From contig MEQK01000045.1 of assembly GCA_001770175.1 (NCBI GenBank), forward strand, positions 1-52,575: 52,575 bases of DNA, read 5' to 3'. How positions within the stretch are numbered: the stretch's first letter is position 1; every line of letters starts with the position of its first letter. Shown piece by piece: positions 15,518 through 24,287 of this stretch. A model generated the notes under the pieces. It did not search any database and was not told where the DNA came from. It saw only the letters and a list, made by a program, of their open reading frames with translations. Source of the DNA: Bdellovibrionales bacterium RIFOXYD1_FULL_55_31. GTDB lineage: Bacteria > Bdellovibrionota > UBA1018. Made by a program: the position numbers and the translations under genes.

Positions 15518-17040
15518 TTGATCCCATTGCCCAGTATCAACACCGGGTGAAGGAATCCAACGGCCGCATGTGCGGGGCCGTGCGGTCATTGTTGAGCCAT
15601 CCGGAGTTCGTGTCCGTCTTCTCGTATCAGGGCATTTCGCTTTGGGATGTCCTGGTCGGATCGTACGCGCCGCAGATTATCTTTCCTGATTTGCTGGAAA
15701 TTCCGGAAACAGCGGCTCCGGCCGAGGTCTCGGTTGCTTCCAAGCAGAACCGGCTAAATGTTCTCGTTCAGCGTCTCCTTCGCGGAGTTTCGTTGCCGAA
15801 ACAAAAGCTCGGACTGACCCTAAAGGAGCGGAAAGTCCTCTGTCTTGGTTTTGAGGCGCGACAATCCGCGATTTTTCGTCCGGCACTGAGGCCCGATTCC
15901 GCGCAGAAGGTCTCGCCGATTCTGGTCACTTCCGCCTTCTCAAAAACGCAGCCCGACCTCGCCTTTGAGGCGGAGGATTGCGGAATCATCCGGATCGAAA
16001 AGTGCGTTTCGAGCGTGGAAATTCTCCGTCTGCTTTTCGCCGTGGCCCGGCTCTCCCGGACGCTGCAGCGCCTGAAAAAAGCTATTCCAGCAAGGAGCGA
16101 TGAGGGAGGAATGCTCGCCCGATTCACGCGGGATGCCCCCATGGCAATGTTTTACACGGCCTGCGCCCAGGCTCTTCTCTCGTCCCAGGCAAAGCCGGCA
16201 TCGGTGATCGGCGCGGACAACTCCGATCTACGGGCGCGAGCGCTGTTCCTGGTGGCCGCCCAGCGCGGTGTTCCCACCTTTCACATGACGTACGCGGCCT
16301 TCAGCGCGGATTGCTGGGAGGAGAAATACCTCTGCACCGGATCCAAGCTCGTCTTCAGCGAATCGCAAAAACAGGACATACTCTCCTGCTTTGATCTTCC
16401 GGCGGAGAAAATTGTCCCGATCGGGAGCACGCGACCACGCGCCGCCGAATTGCAGCCGCGAACCGGCGAAAGTGACGGCACGCCACCCCGGCCCCTGACC
16501 TTTCTGTTGGGCTCACAGCCCGCAAGAAAGGCCGCGCACGGCTACAATCCACTCGATCTCCGGACCAAGTTGTCGTGTCTGCAGCTCTTTGCCGAGGCCT
16601 TGGCATCCAGTTCTCACGCGGGGGAGAAAGTCTTCTGGAAATCCCACCCTGACGAATCCCAGGACGAAGCCGAGCAAGGAATCGCGCTGCTCCGGAAGGC
16701 TGGACTCACGGTGGAAGTCATTCCCGCACTCTCCCCGGACTTTCTGCGCTCCGTCAGCGTGCACGTGACCTTTTTCTCCAACCTCGCGTTGGACTGCCTC
16801 TGTTACGGGATTCCTTCCGTGTTCCTGCTTCCCGTGGCCCATGTTCCGTATTTCAAACGGGCGACCGAGCATGGTATCGCCTGTGAGCTCCGAAAAGAGA
16901 CCTTTGAACAGGATCTGCAGCGGATTCTCGCCAGCTCACCAGCTATTCGCGGCTATCTCGAGCGAGAGATCGGAAACAGCGATCGCCGTGCGCTGGATCG
17001 GCTTTGGCAGTTGGCCGTAGCCGCGGGAGGTTCCTCGTGA
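15514..17040 (+). CDS. Uncharacterised protein, candidate nonulosonic acid transferase (GT-B-like)
   Basis: I do not recognise the family of this 508-residue protein. It has no signal peptide or clear membrane helix. The second half shows GT-B-like features: CTGSKLVFSESQKQDIL followed by EKIVPIGSTRPR (as where a glycosyltransferase reads a neighbouring sugar-nucleotide domain), then LTFLLGSQPARK, VFWKSHPDES with a conserved-looking KxHP, and a SVHVTFFSNLALDCLCYGIPSV segment. KxHP plus a late S/N-rich nucleotide loop occur in CMP-sialic-acid and capsule GT-B transferases. It starts at TTG 15514, overlapping the wbpG stop by 4 bases, and ends overlapping the polymerase start by GTGA. Lying directly after the CMP-Leg genes, it is the best candidate in the window for the Leg transferase; this is inference. 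Confidence 0.55.
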   Translation: MIDPIAQYQHRVKESNGRMCGAVRSLLSHPEFVSVFSYQGISLWDVLVGSYAPQIIFPDLLEIPETAAPAEVSVASKQNRLNVLVQRLLRGVSLPKQKLGLTLKERKVLCLGFEARQSAIFRPALRPDSAQKVSPILVTSAFSKTQPDLAFEAEDCGIIRIEKCVSSVEILRLLFAVARLSRTLQRLKKAIPARSDEGGMLARFTRDAPMAMFYTACAQALLSSQAKPASVIGADNSDLRARALFLVAAQRGVPTFHMTYAAFSADCWEEKYLCTGSKLVFSESQKQDILSCFDLPAEKIVPIGSTRPRAAELQPRTGESDGTPPRPLTFLLGSQPARKAAHGYNPLDLRTKLSCLQLFAEALASSSHAGEKVFWKSHPDESQDEAEQGIALLRKAGLTVEVIPALSPDFLRSVSVHVTFFSNLALDCLCYGIPSVFLLPVAHVPYFKRATEHGIACELRKETFEQDLQRILASSPAIRGYLEREIGNSDRRALDRLWQLAVAAGGSS

Positions 17041-18311
17041 GCTCACTTCTGGTGGCGCTCCTGATTTCTTATAATCCCTTTGTCGAATGGTACCTGATGG
17101 GTCATGGAGCGCTCGGGGGTTCGCGCCTTCGGGGCGCTCTGGGCCTCCTGGCTCTGACTTTTTTACTGTGTCGCGCGCTGGTCGTTTCCATCAAAAGACG
17201 CGAAGCGACTTCATCGCTCGTCCTGACACCCTCCGCGCTGAAGATTCCCGGCCCGGAGATTCTCTTCTGGGTCGCCCTTGTGTATGCGTTCGGAGTCGGA
17301 GTTCTGACGAATCATTTCACCGCCTATACGGTCCTGGATCTCTTTCCATTGCTCGAACTGGCTGTTGTGACCTTTGTCAGTCGTCTGTTTTTTTCTCACG
17401 CGAGTGCGCGCGAGATTTCCCGTTTCCTTTACCGGCTGATGCTGGTTTTTGGTGTGATGGCGGCGTTTGATATCGGGATCTACTATGCGCTCACTTTTCA
17501 CTTTCACCGCACTTTCGGCGCCTTGCAGGCCTACGTCGACGGCGTAACGGTCAATCGTCTGATGGATTTCCTGGCCCCGATCGGAACGGTCTTGGGCCTG
17601 GTCTTTTCCGTTCATCAGCTGAAGCTCCGAAACAAGTTCACTCCGGCGGTGGTTGCCGCTCTGTGCATGATCGTGACCATGCTGTCGTACTACCGTTCGG
17701 TTTATATGGCGGTGGCGGTGGTCGCGCTGCTCCTGCTTTGGTATCTGCGCTCGGTTTTTTATCGCAATGCCTTTGAAATCGCGCTTCTCCTGGCGGTGAT
17801 CGCCTCGGTTTCAGCTTTCGCCCTGAGCCGCTCCAACGTCGCCGACCAGATTCAGCGCCGGTTTTCCTCTATTTTCGAAAAAGAGGATCCAAACATTAGC
17901 AATGCCGTCACCGGGCGGCTGGCACAATATCCGAACGCCTTTCATTTCGTCGCGGAACATCCCCTGGGGATGGGCGCGGGTGCCGTTATGAACGGAGATA
18001 CCCCCGTGTTTGTCACCTCAAATTACTTTCTGCAGCTTCTGATGCTCCTTGGGATCCCGCTGGGCGGGCTCATGGTGATCACCTTGCTGCGCGGATTGAC
18101 GCGCGACGTGTTCCGCTCGGTCTTCAGGCGCTACCGGGAGCATCGACAAACCCGTCTGGCGCTGATCGGAGTTTGCGGGGTTCTGGTCATCGAACTGATG
18201 ATTTTCCCCTATGTGATGTATTTCCCGATGATGTTTTTGATCGCAGTCACCCTTTCAGCGAGCCGGCGGCTCGCTCAGCTGGAAGGTGAAGCTCAGGTTG
18301 CCTTCAAGTGA
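17037..18311 (+). CDS. wzy: O-antigen polymerase (Wzy)-like membrane protein
   Basis: A 424-residue multi-pass protein with roughly ten to twelve hydrophobic segments. A long loop around residues 280-330 carries RRFSSIFEKEDPNISNAVTGRLAQYPNAFHFVAEHPLGMGAG, the Wzy_C/O-antigen ligase type periplasmic loop in which arginine and histidine contact the glycan-lipid. SNYFLQLLMLLGIPLGG follows. It would polymerise O-units in the periplasm. GTG 17037 is chosen over the ATG at 17004 because it overlaps the preceding stop (GTGA) and has GGGAGG at 17025-17030. Its end overlaps the convergent glycosyltransferase by 19 bases. Wzy and WaaL cannot be told apart from sequence alone; a second member lies at 45285-46616. 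Confidence 0.8.
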   Translation: MSSLLVALLISYNPFVEWYLMGHGALGGSRLRGALGLLALTFLLCRALVVSIKRREATSSLVLTPSALKIPGPEILFWVALVYAFGVGVLTNHFTAYTVLDLFPLLELAVVTFVSRLFFSHASAREISRFLYRLMLVFGVMAAFDIGIYYALTFHFHRTFGALQAYVDGVTVNRLMDFLAPIGTVLGLVFSVHQLKLRNKFTPAVVAALCMIVTMLSYYRSVYMAVAVVALLLLWYLRSVFYRNAFEIALLLAVIASVSAFALSRSNVADQIQRRFSSIFEKEDPNISNAVTGRLAQYPNAFHFVAEHPLGMGAGAVMNGDTPVFVTSNYFLQLLMLLGIPLGGLMVITLLRGLTRDVFRSVFRRYREHRQTRLALIGVCGVLVIELMIFPYVMYFPMMFLIAVTLSASRRLAQLEGEAQVAFK

Positions 18312-19303
18312 TTGAACGGGTCAAAGGACCCCGGGCCCAAAAGCGAGATTTTCATCACCTGCAGACAATCCTTCAGGTATTGCTTGCGCGGGCCACCGGA
18401 AGCTCCCAACGCCGAAACCGCCTTGATCAGAGTCGTGATGAACAGGACCGACCTGACGATTCCATAGACGGCAAACGAGTGATTCTTTCTGAAGTAGTAG
18501 ATCAGGCTCCACTGTTTGTAAGGGGACATGTCAGTGAAAACCGCTGAGAAAGATTTGCCGTGATGGTGGACCACACCTCTCACCGGGAGCAGATGAATAC
18601 GCGAGCTGGTCTGATGCAGCATTCTGAAAAACAGGTCACTGTCTTCGTAATACAGGAAGATCCGTTCATCAAAGCCGCCCAGCTTCCGGAAGAGATCACC
18701 GTCAATGAGGAAAAATGATCCGGGCACGGATTGCACTTCCCGAACCTTTTCCGCCTGAGGTGCGGCATTCAGGTATTCGCGGACCGGAGGAATAAAAGTC
18801 ATTCGGGTCAACATCGCCCGAAACAGAGGGATCCGAAGCAGGCTCTTGGCATGAGTTAGGTGACTGATCGCGTAAAAGAGGCCCGGAAGGCTGTCGAGGT
18901 TTCCCTGAACCGATCCGTCGGAATCCAGCATCTTGCACCCGACCACCCCTACGCCGGGATTTTCCAGCGCGTGGGTGTTGAGGACCTGGATGATGTCATT
19001 GGTGACCTCAGTATCGGGGTTCACGATCAGATATCTTTGGGCCGCGATGCTTCTGGCCCCGAGGTTGATGGCGCGACCATAGCCGAGGTTCTGTCCCGTT
19101 GAAAGAACAACCCCGTGCTCGCCCAGTAATTCCCGGGCCGCTGCGACCGACTGATCGCGCGAGCTGTTGTCCACAACCACGATCTTGTAAGAAGCGGACC
19201 AGGTTTGCCCCAAGCGCCTAATGAGCGACTCCAGGCAGCGTCTCAGGTAGGGTTCGACGTTGTAGCTGACGATGATGACGCCCAATTCGACTTCTGCTTG
19301 CAT
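18293..19303 (-). CDS. Family 2 glycosyltransferase (WbbL/rhamnosyltransferase-like)
   Basis: A 336-residue GT-A enzyme with LGVIIVSYNVEPYLRRCLESL at the N-terminus, IVVVDNSSRDQS (41-52), GQNLGYGRAIN, and a VNPDTEV metal motif (D97). Later come PGSFFLIDGDLFRKLGGFDERIFLYYEDSDLFFR and VVHHHGKS, typical of rhamnosyltransferase-like members that place the second sugar on a lipid-linked GlcNAc or QuiNAc. AAGGGGG precedes ATG 19303. The gene is isolated on the minus strand, tail-to-tail with and overlapping the polymerase gene, and head-to-head with the WbpM gene across 171 bases in which I see no other gene. The donor sugar is unknown. Confidence 0.87.
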   Translation of the reverse strand: MQAEVELGVIIVSYNVEPYLRRCLESLIRRLGQTWSASYKIVVVDNSSRDQSVAAARELLGEHGVVLSTGQNLGYGRAINLGARSIAAQRYLIVNPDTEVTNDIIQVLNTHALENPGVGVVGCKMLDSDGSVQGNLDSLPGLFYAISHLTHAKSLLRIPLFRAMLTRMTFIPPVREYLNAAPQAEKVREVQSVPGSFFLIDGDLFRKLGGFDERIFLYYEDSDLFFRMLHQTSSRIHLLPVRGVVHHHGKSFSAVFTDMSPYKQWSLIYYFRKNHSFAVYGIVRSVLFITTLIKAVSALGASGGPRKQYLKDCLQVMKISLLGPGSFDPFNHLKAT

Positions 19304-19474
19304 TGCCCCCTTCTTACGTCAGTTTCAAACGGAACGCCACAGAACCGGCATCGAAGAAGATGGCCCGAATGGACGCCTGCTCCTTTTTTGAGCCCGAAAG
19401 TTCCGTTGGAACGCAGCCCACTTCGTGTTAGGAAGAAGACTAGCCCAAAAGCTGTGCCGGACTTGAAATAACGT

Positions 19475-21361
19475 ATGATTTTCAATTATAAAATCAAGAA
19501 GTTGGCAATTCTGCTGCTGCTCGACAGCTTTCTTTGCGCGCTCAGCTTTTACATGGCTTTTTACCTGCGCTTGGGGAGCATCTCCCTGGACGACTATTTT
19601 CCAATTTTCTTTCACCTTTGGCCCTTCGTCGTTGTCACCCAGCTCTGCTCCTTTTTCATCTTCGGTCTCTATAAAAGCATCATCCGCTACATGAACCTGG
19701 GCGCCGCGATTAATTACGTGAAGACCATCACGGCCGCGACATTCATTTCCTGGGCGGTGGCCACGGCCCTGAACTTCGGATTCATCCCGCGTTCGATCTT
19801 CATCATCGACTGGATGCTGCTGATCTTCACTGTGCTGGGATGCCGATTTGGTTTTCGGCTGTATATCGAACAGCGGCAGAGACTTTTTTCTTTCAACAAG
19901 CCCAAGAACCTGCGCCGCGTCCTGATCTACGGCGCCGGAAACTGCGGCACTCACCTTGCACGCGAGCTCGCGATCTCGCAACCCAACACCCGGGTCATAG
20001 GCTTCATCGACGACGAAATCTCCAAAATCGGTCACCACGTCCAGGAACTCAAGGTTTTGGGCTCAGGCGACACGATCGTCGATATTGCCGAGCAGTACCA
20101 GATCGATGACATTATCATCGCGATGCCCAGTGTTTCCGGGCAGGACCTTCGCGCGATCATCGAGAAGGTGAAGCAGACGCGGATCATCCCGAAGATCGTC
20201 CCTCCGCTCCACGAGATTCTCTCCGGAAAGCGCGCGCTGACGCAGCTTCATGACCTTAAGATCGAGGACCTTCTCAAACGCTCCCCGAAATCGCTCGATT
20301 ACGACGTCATCCGCAAGTTTATCTTCGGAAAGAAAGTCATGGTGACCGGCGCCGGCGGCTCCATTGGCAGCGAACTCGTTCTTCAGATTGCGGCCAACGA
20401 CCCCGAGCAGATCCTTCTGGTCGACAACTCGGAATTTAACCTGTACGCCGTCCATGAGCGGATCAAGGAGAGTTACCCGCAGGCCAACGCGGTTCCCATC
20501 CTGCTCGACTGCACGGATCGGGAGCGGGTTTCCAAAATCTTCTCGCATTATCGGCCGAATCTGGTGTTCCACGCTGCCGCTTACAAGCACGTGCCGATGG
20601 TGGAGTTCAACCCTTGCGCAGGCATTTATAATAATATCGGAAGCACCCTGACTCTGGCCGAACTGGCCGTGGAGTTCGATGTTCAGAAGTTCATTCTGAT
20701 CTCCTCGGACAAGGCGGTCCGCCCGACAAACATCATGGGTGCGACCAAAAAAGTCTGCGAGTTGATCATCCAGAACATCGATTCCTCGCCGAACTCCAGA
20801 AAACGGAGTACGACCGATTTTGTCGCTGTCCGTTTCGGAAATGTGCTGGGCAGCTCAGGCAGCGTGATCCCCAAGATGCTGGATCAGATCAACCGCAATT
20901 TGCCGGTGACGGTAACGCATCCCGAGATCACCCGTTATTTCATGCTGATTCCCGAAGCGGTATCGCTCGTCATTCAGGCTGGAAGCATGGGTCGGGCCGG
21001 CGATGTCTTTGTCCTGGATATGGGCAATCCGATCCGGATCGTCGATATGGCCAAGGAGCTGATTTACCTCTGCGGAAAGCGCCCGGATACCGACATTCCG
21101 ATCGTGTACACGGGACTGCGCCCCGGAGAGAAGCTTTTTGAGGAGTTGTTGCTCAACGAGGTCGAATCCCCGACGCGCTACAACGACATCCTGGTGGCTC
21201 GTCCGGAAAAGGTGAATTTTGAAAATCTCCGCCGTTCGCTGCAGCAGCTGCTTCAGCAGACGAGGAACGTGAAAAATGATGAGGCCATGCAGTCTCTGCG
21301 CGGGATCGTGCGAATTTACGATAATTCTGAATTGGCCTTTGAGGAATATGCCGTCAATTAG
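19475..21361 (+). CDS. wbpM: WbpM/CapD-type membrane NDP-HexNAc 4,6-dehydratase
   Basis: A 628-residue protein. Four hydrophobic helices fill about residues 7-125. Then comes a first Rossmann domain with YGAGNCGTHLARELA (about 153-167) and an SDR dehydratase domain starting at VTGAGGSIGSELV (G292 region). The family's unusual SMK-type active site is visible as SSDKAVRPTNIMGATKK (S411, M421, K425). FVAVRFGNVLGSSGSVIP and LRPGEKLFEELL follow. The enzyme converts UDP-GlcNAc to the 4-keto-6-deoxy sugar that leads to QuiNAc or FucNAc. The downstream genes (WbpL-like, Wzz-like, WbpV-like) reproduce the set that starts O-units in Pseudomonas. No obvious ribosome site precedes the ATG. Confidence 0.93.
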   Translation: MIFNYKIKKLAILLLLDSFLCALSFYMAFYLRLGSISLDDYFPIFFHLWPFVVVTQLCSFFIFGLYKSIIRYMNLGAAINYVKTITAATFISWAVATALNFGFIPRSIFIIDWMLLIFTVLGCRFGFRLYIEQRQRLFSFNKPKNLRRVLIYGAGNCGTHLARELAISQPNTRVIGFIDDEISKIGHHVQELKVLGSGDTIVDIAEQYQIDDIIIAMPSVSGQDLRAIIEKVKQTRIIPKIVPPLHEILSGKRALTQLHDLKIEDLLKRSPKSLDYDVIRKFIFGKKVMVTGAGGSIGSELVLQIAANDPEQILLVDNSEFNLYAVHERIKESYPQANAVPILLDCTDRERVSKIFSHYRPNLVFHAAAYKHVPMVEFNPCAGIYNNIGSTLTLAELAVEFDVQKFILISSDKAVRPTNIMGATKKVCELIIQNIDSSPNSRKRSTTDFVAVRFGNVLGSSGSVIPKMLDQINRNLPVTVTHPEITRYFMLIPEAVSLVIQAGSMGRAGDVFVLDMGNPIRIVDMAKELIYLCGKRPDTDIPIVYTGLRPGEKLFEELLLNEVESPTRYNDILVARPEKVNFENLRRSLQQLLQQTRNVKNDEAMQSLRGIVRIYDNSELAFEEYAVN

Positions 21362-22301
21362 CGCGGGCATTCTGGCCTTCGCGGCCTCCGTCCTCTTCTG
21401 CCTGTTTCTGCGCAATCACTCGCATCGTTTTGGGCTGCTCGATATTCCAAATCATCGGAGCAGCCACAAGAAAGCGATTCCCAGGGTGGGCGGAATCGGG
21501 ATGATCGTTCCGGCCCTGATCCTGTCCGCGCCCTTCGGCGCGCCATCCGTGATGTTGATTTCGATTTTGCTCTTGGCCCTGCTCGGCGCGACGGACGATC
21601 GCCTCAATCTCAAAGGAAGCCAGAAGCTCCCCGTCCAGCTGCTGATCGTTTTTGGCGCGCTGTATGCCTCTGGCCTTGAGATTCCCTTTGTCGCCCTGGT
21701 TCTGCTGGCGATCTGGGTCGCGGGTTCGCTGAATTTCTATAATTTCATGGACGGAATTGATGGCTTCGCAGGAGCTCAGGCCCTGCTGGTCCTTGGATTC
21801 CTTCAATGGATCTTTCCGGCTCCGTACCTGATCGTTTTTATGGGAGTGATTGCGGGATATCTGGTCTGGAATCGCCCGAAGGCAACCTTGTTCATGGGGG
21901 ATGCAGGCTCGCTGCCACTGGGATTCCTGATCGCCGCGCACGGTGTCGCCTCCTCCAGCGGGAGTGCCGGAATTCTCTCGGCAGTCCTGTTCTCGCTGGC
22001 CTTGAATGCCACCTTCATGTTTGACGCAGGCGTGACGCTCATCCGCCGGCTATTCGACCGGAAGAACATCTTTGATGGGCACCGTGAGCACCTTTACCAG
22101 CAGGCTTTTGATGCCGGCGTCTCACCCTGGATCATCAACGCGGTGAATGCCTGCGCAACGGCGCTTGCCGGCCTGCTTGCGGTTCAGGCTTTGGCTCCCC
22201 TGATGAGCGTGATCGCATTTTTCGGGGGCTCCGCTGTGTATCTCATCGGGCTGAAGTTTGCGATATGCTTGAGAAAAAGACAGGCATATGTCTTGAGTTA
22301 A
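21348..22301 (+). CDS. wbpL: WecA/WbpL-type undecaprenyl-phosphate sugar-1-P transferase
   Basis: A polytopic enzyme of 317 residues in the MraY/WecA family, loading a HexNAc-type sugar-1-phosphate on undecaprenyl phosphate. Family motifs are IPNHRSSHKKAIPRVGGIGM near the N-terminus, the LGATDDRLNLKGSQKLPVQ loop with the DD pair, FYNFMDGIDGFAGAQA, KATLFMGDAGSLPLGF and the cytoplasmic DGHREHLYQQ. About ten to eleven helices are visible. ATG 21348 lies inside the end of wbpM (14-base overlap) with GAGGAA immediately upstream. With WbpM and WbpV neighbours, UDP-QuiNAc or UDP-FucNAc is the likely donor; a WecA-like preference for UDP-GlcNAc cannot be excluded. Confidence 0.92.
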   Translation: MPSISAGILAFAASVLFCLFLRNHSHRFGLLDIPNHRSSHKKAIPRVGGIGMIVPALILSAPFGAPSVMLISILLLALLGATDDRLNLKGSQKLPVQLLIVFGALYASGLEIPFVALVLLAIWVAGSLNFYNFMDGIDGFAGAQALLVLGFLQWIFPAPYLIVFMGVIAGYLVWNRPKATLFMGDAGSLPLGFLIAAHGVASSSGSAGILSAVLFSLALNATFMFDAGVTLIRRLFDRKNIFDGHREHLYQQAFDAGVSPWIINAVNACATALAGLLAVQALAPLMSVIAFFGGSAVYLIGLKFAICLRKRQAYVLS

Positions 22302-22329
22302 GTCGGGTTTATTGTTAGCTTCTCTTTAA

Positions 22330-23331
22330 ATGTCAAACCATGAACCAGAGAAAAATTCGGGCGATGATATCGATCTGATCGATTTTCTCGCACTGATCGT
22401 TCGTCGTTGGAAGCTTCTGGTGCTCGTCACCGTCGTCCTGGGAAGTGTCCTGGCCGGAGCACTGATCTTCCGGGAAGCCAAAACTCCAGGTGGACTCCGG
22501 AGCTGTTCTCACAACTACTTCCTCGTTGAAAACGCTCACGATCCATTCGGTGCTTTCCTGAAAGACCGCATCAGGGCGGTGGGTCAGCTTGAGAAGGCCT
22601 ATGAAGCCGTCCTGTCCAATGTCCTGAGTGACTTCGGCCCGGCCATCCGCCCTGACCAGCTTCAGGTTCGGACGTCTCCTTCCGCGCTGCTGATTGATGT
22701 CAGCTGCGCATCCGGCTCAGAGCTTCAATCCGGGTTCCGCGGTCTTGAAGAACTCCTGCTGCCGCTAAAAAAAATCCGCATTCATTCCCTGGCCAGCTTG
22801 CAGGAAAAAGAGGCGGAGCTCCGTGCCCGGGTCTCGCTGATTATCGCAAAAAATAATCCGCCAGTTCCGGCCCTGCTGGAAGCCGTGACTCGCTACAGCG
22901 TTGCCCAGGTGATGGGGACGTTGAGGCCGGTCCTGGGCGCCTCACCTTCGACTGCCGGGCAGCAACTTCTCCAGGAACTGAGTGACTTCAACGAATTTAT
23001 GATCGTTCGCGCCATCCTTGTCGAGAAGATCGCCAACTGGACGAGATTCCAGCCCGATCTGGTCATCGATAAGGACGACACCTTCGTTTATGCTGCGGCT
23101 AAGTATCCGGTGAAGTTCTCAGGGATCACTCCGGAGCAGCTGAAAGCTACGGATTTTAATGGAACACTCTCAGGCGGGGCATACACATTGGGGCTTTCAG
23201 CCGGAGAACTTCTCAAGAAGCTTTTCTTCTCGTTTGTTTTGTCGGGATTTATTTCGTTCTTTGTTGTTCTGGGCGTGGATTATTTCAAAACCAACAAGCA
23301 GCGGCTCATGCAGCAGATCTCGCGCTCGTGA
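22330..23331 (+). CDS. wzz: Wzz-like chain-length determinant (polysaccharide co-polymerase)
   Basis: A 333-residue inner membrane protein with the Wzz layout: a short acidic cytoplasmic N-terminus (DDIDLIDFLALIVRRWK, the Wzz start pattern), a first helix at about 27-47, a large periplasmic middle part rich in charged helix (LQEKEAELRARVSL at about 160), and a second helix at about 299-321 preceding a short basic tail. It would set the modal chain length made by a Wzy polymerase. It has no tyrosine-kinase domain. It lies 28 bases after the WbpL-like gene and overlaps the WbpV-like gene by GTGA. Sequence between the helices is diverged, so the call rests mainly on architecture and context. Confidence 0.78.
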   Translation: MSNHEPEKNSGDDIDLIDFLALIVRRWKLLVLVTVVLGSVLAGALIFREAKTPGGLRSCSHNYFLVENAHDPFGAFLKDRIRAVGQLEKAYEAVLSNVLSDFGPAIRPDQLQVRTSPSALLIDVSCASGSELQSGFRGLEELLLPLKKIRIHSLASLQEKEAELRARVSLIIAKNNPPVPALLEAVTRYSVAQVMGTLRPVLGASPSTAGQQLLQELSDFNEFMIVRAILVEKIANWTRFQPDLVIDKDDTFVYAAAKYPVKFSGITPEQLKATDFNGTLSGGAYTLGLSAGELLKKLFFSFVLSGFISFFVVLGVDYFKTNKQRLMQQISRS

Positions 23332-24287
23332 GTACTTTCTTCGTCACTGGTTCAAACGGATTCGTCGGAAGCGCCCTTTGCAACCGGCTCTTGTCCCAGG
23401 GGCACCGCGTGCGCGGACTGGTTCAGCCCTCTTTTCCAGGATATCCGGTCACCGGGCTCGAGATACTCGAGGGTTCACTCGAGGATTGCGAGGTCTTGAA
23501 GCGCGGGGCAGAAGGTGCGGACGCCGTGATCCATTTGGCGGCTCGCGCCCATGTCCTGAAGGAAACCGAAACGGATCCGCTAATCGCGTTTCGCGCGGTG
23601 AATGTGGAGGGCACCCGGCGCCTGGCCGAGCTTGCCGCGAAGGCTGGAGTGCGGCGATTTGTCCTGATGAGCTCGATTGGGGTGAACGGGGAATCGAGTG
23701 CTCCCGGCGCGGCGTTTTCGGAAAAAGATCCGCCACGACCGGAGAGCCCGTACGCCATTTCCAAGCGTGAGGCGGAAGTCGCGATTCGCCAGATCAGCTC
23801 GTCCACCGGACTTGAGTTTACGTTTCTCCGCCCCCCTTTGGTCTATGGTCCGCGCTGCCCGGGAAATTTTTTGAGACTTTTGAAGCTGGTGAAGCTCGGG
23901 CTGCCACTCCCGTTTGCCAGCGTCTCCAACCGGCGAAGCTTGATCTATGTCGAGAACCTGGTGGACGCGATTTCAAGCTGCGCACTCAGTCCGGCAGCCG
24001 CAAACCAGCTTTTTCTGGTGAGCGATGGCGAGGACCTCTCGACCGCAGAGCTGATGAGACGCCTGGCCCGTCTGATGGAAGTCCCCAGCCGGCTTCTGCC
24101 CTTTCCGGCTGCTCCGATCCTGGCCGCGGGAAAACTTCCCGGTCTTCGGGCCCTGGACAAACTTCTGGGCTCACTTGAGGTGAATAGCGCACGAATCCGC
24201 GAGACCCTGGGATGGAGGCCGCCTTATTCGCTCGAGCAAGGGTTGAGCGCGACAGCCCAGTGGTACGAAGTTACCGCGATCCCTTGA
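23328..24287 (+). CDS. wbpV: WbpV/WbpK-type NDP-4-keto-sugar reductase (SDR)
   Basis: An extended SDR of 319 residues with FFVTGSNGFVGSAL at the N-terminus, VIHLAARAHVLKE (a sequence typical of the WbpV/WbpK branch), LMSSIGVNGE, the catalytic Y-x3-K in ESPYAISKREAE and LRPPLVYGPRCPGNFLRLLKLV. This branch reduces UDP-4-keto-6-deoxy-GlcNAc to UDP-QuiNAc (WbpV) or UDP-FucNAc (WbpK); the two cannot be separated here. It starts at GTG 23328 inside the wzz stop and ends with a 17-base overlap with a convergent SDR gene. It completes a WbpM-WbpL-Wzz-WbpV set. Confidence 0.85.
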   Translation: MSTFFVTGSNGFVGSALCNRLLSQGHRVRGLVQPSFPGYPVTGLEILEGSLEDCEVLKRGAEGADAVIHLAARAHVLKETETDPLIAFRAVNVEGTRRLAELAAKAGVRRFVLMSSIGVNGESSAPGAAFSEKDPPRPESPYAISKREAEVAIRQISSSTGLEFTFLRPPLVYGPRCPGNFLRLLKLVKLGLPLPFASVSNRRSLIYVENLVDAISSCALSPAAANQLFLVSDGEDLSTAELMRRLARLMEVPSRLLPFPAAPILAAGKLPGLRALDKLLGSLEVNSARIRETLGWRPPYSLEQGLSATAQWYEVTAIP

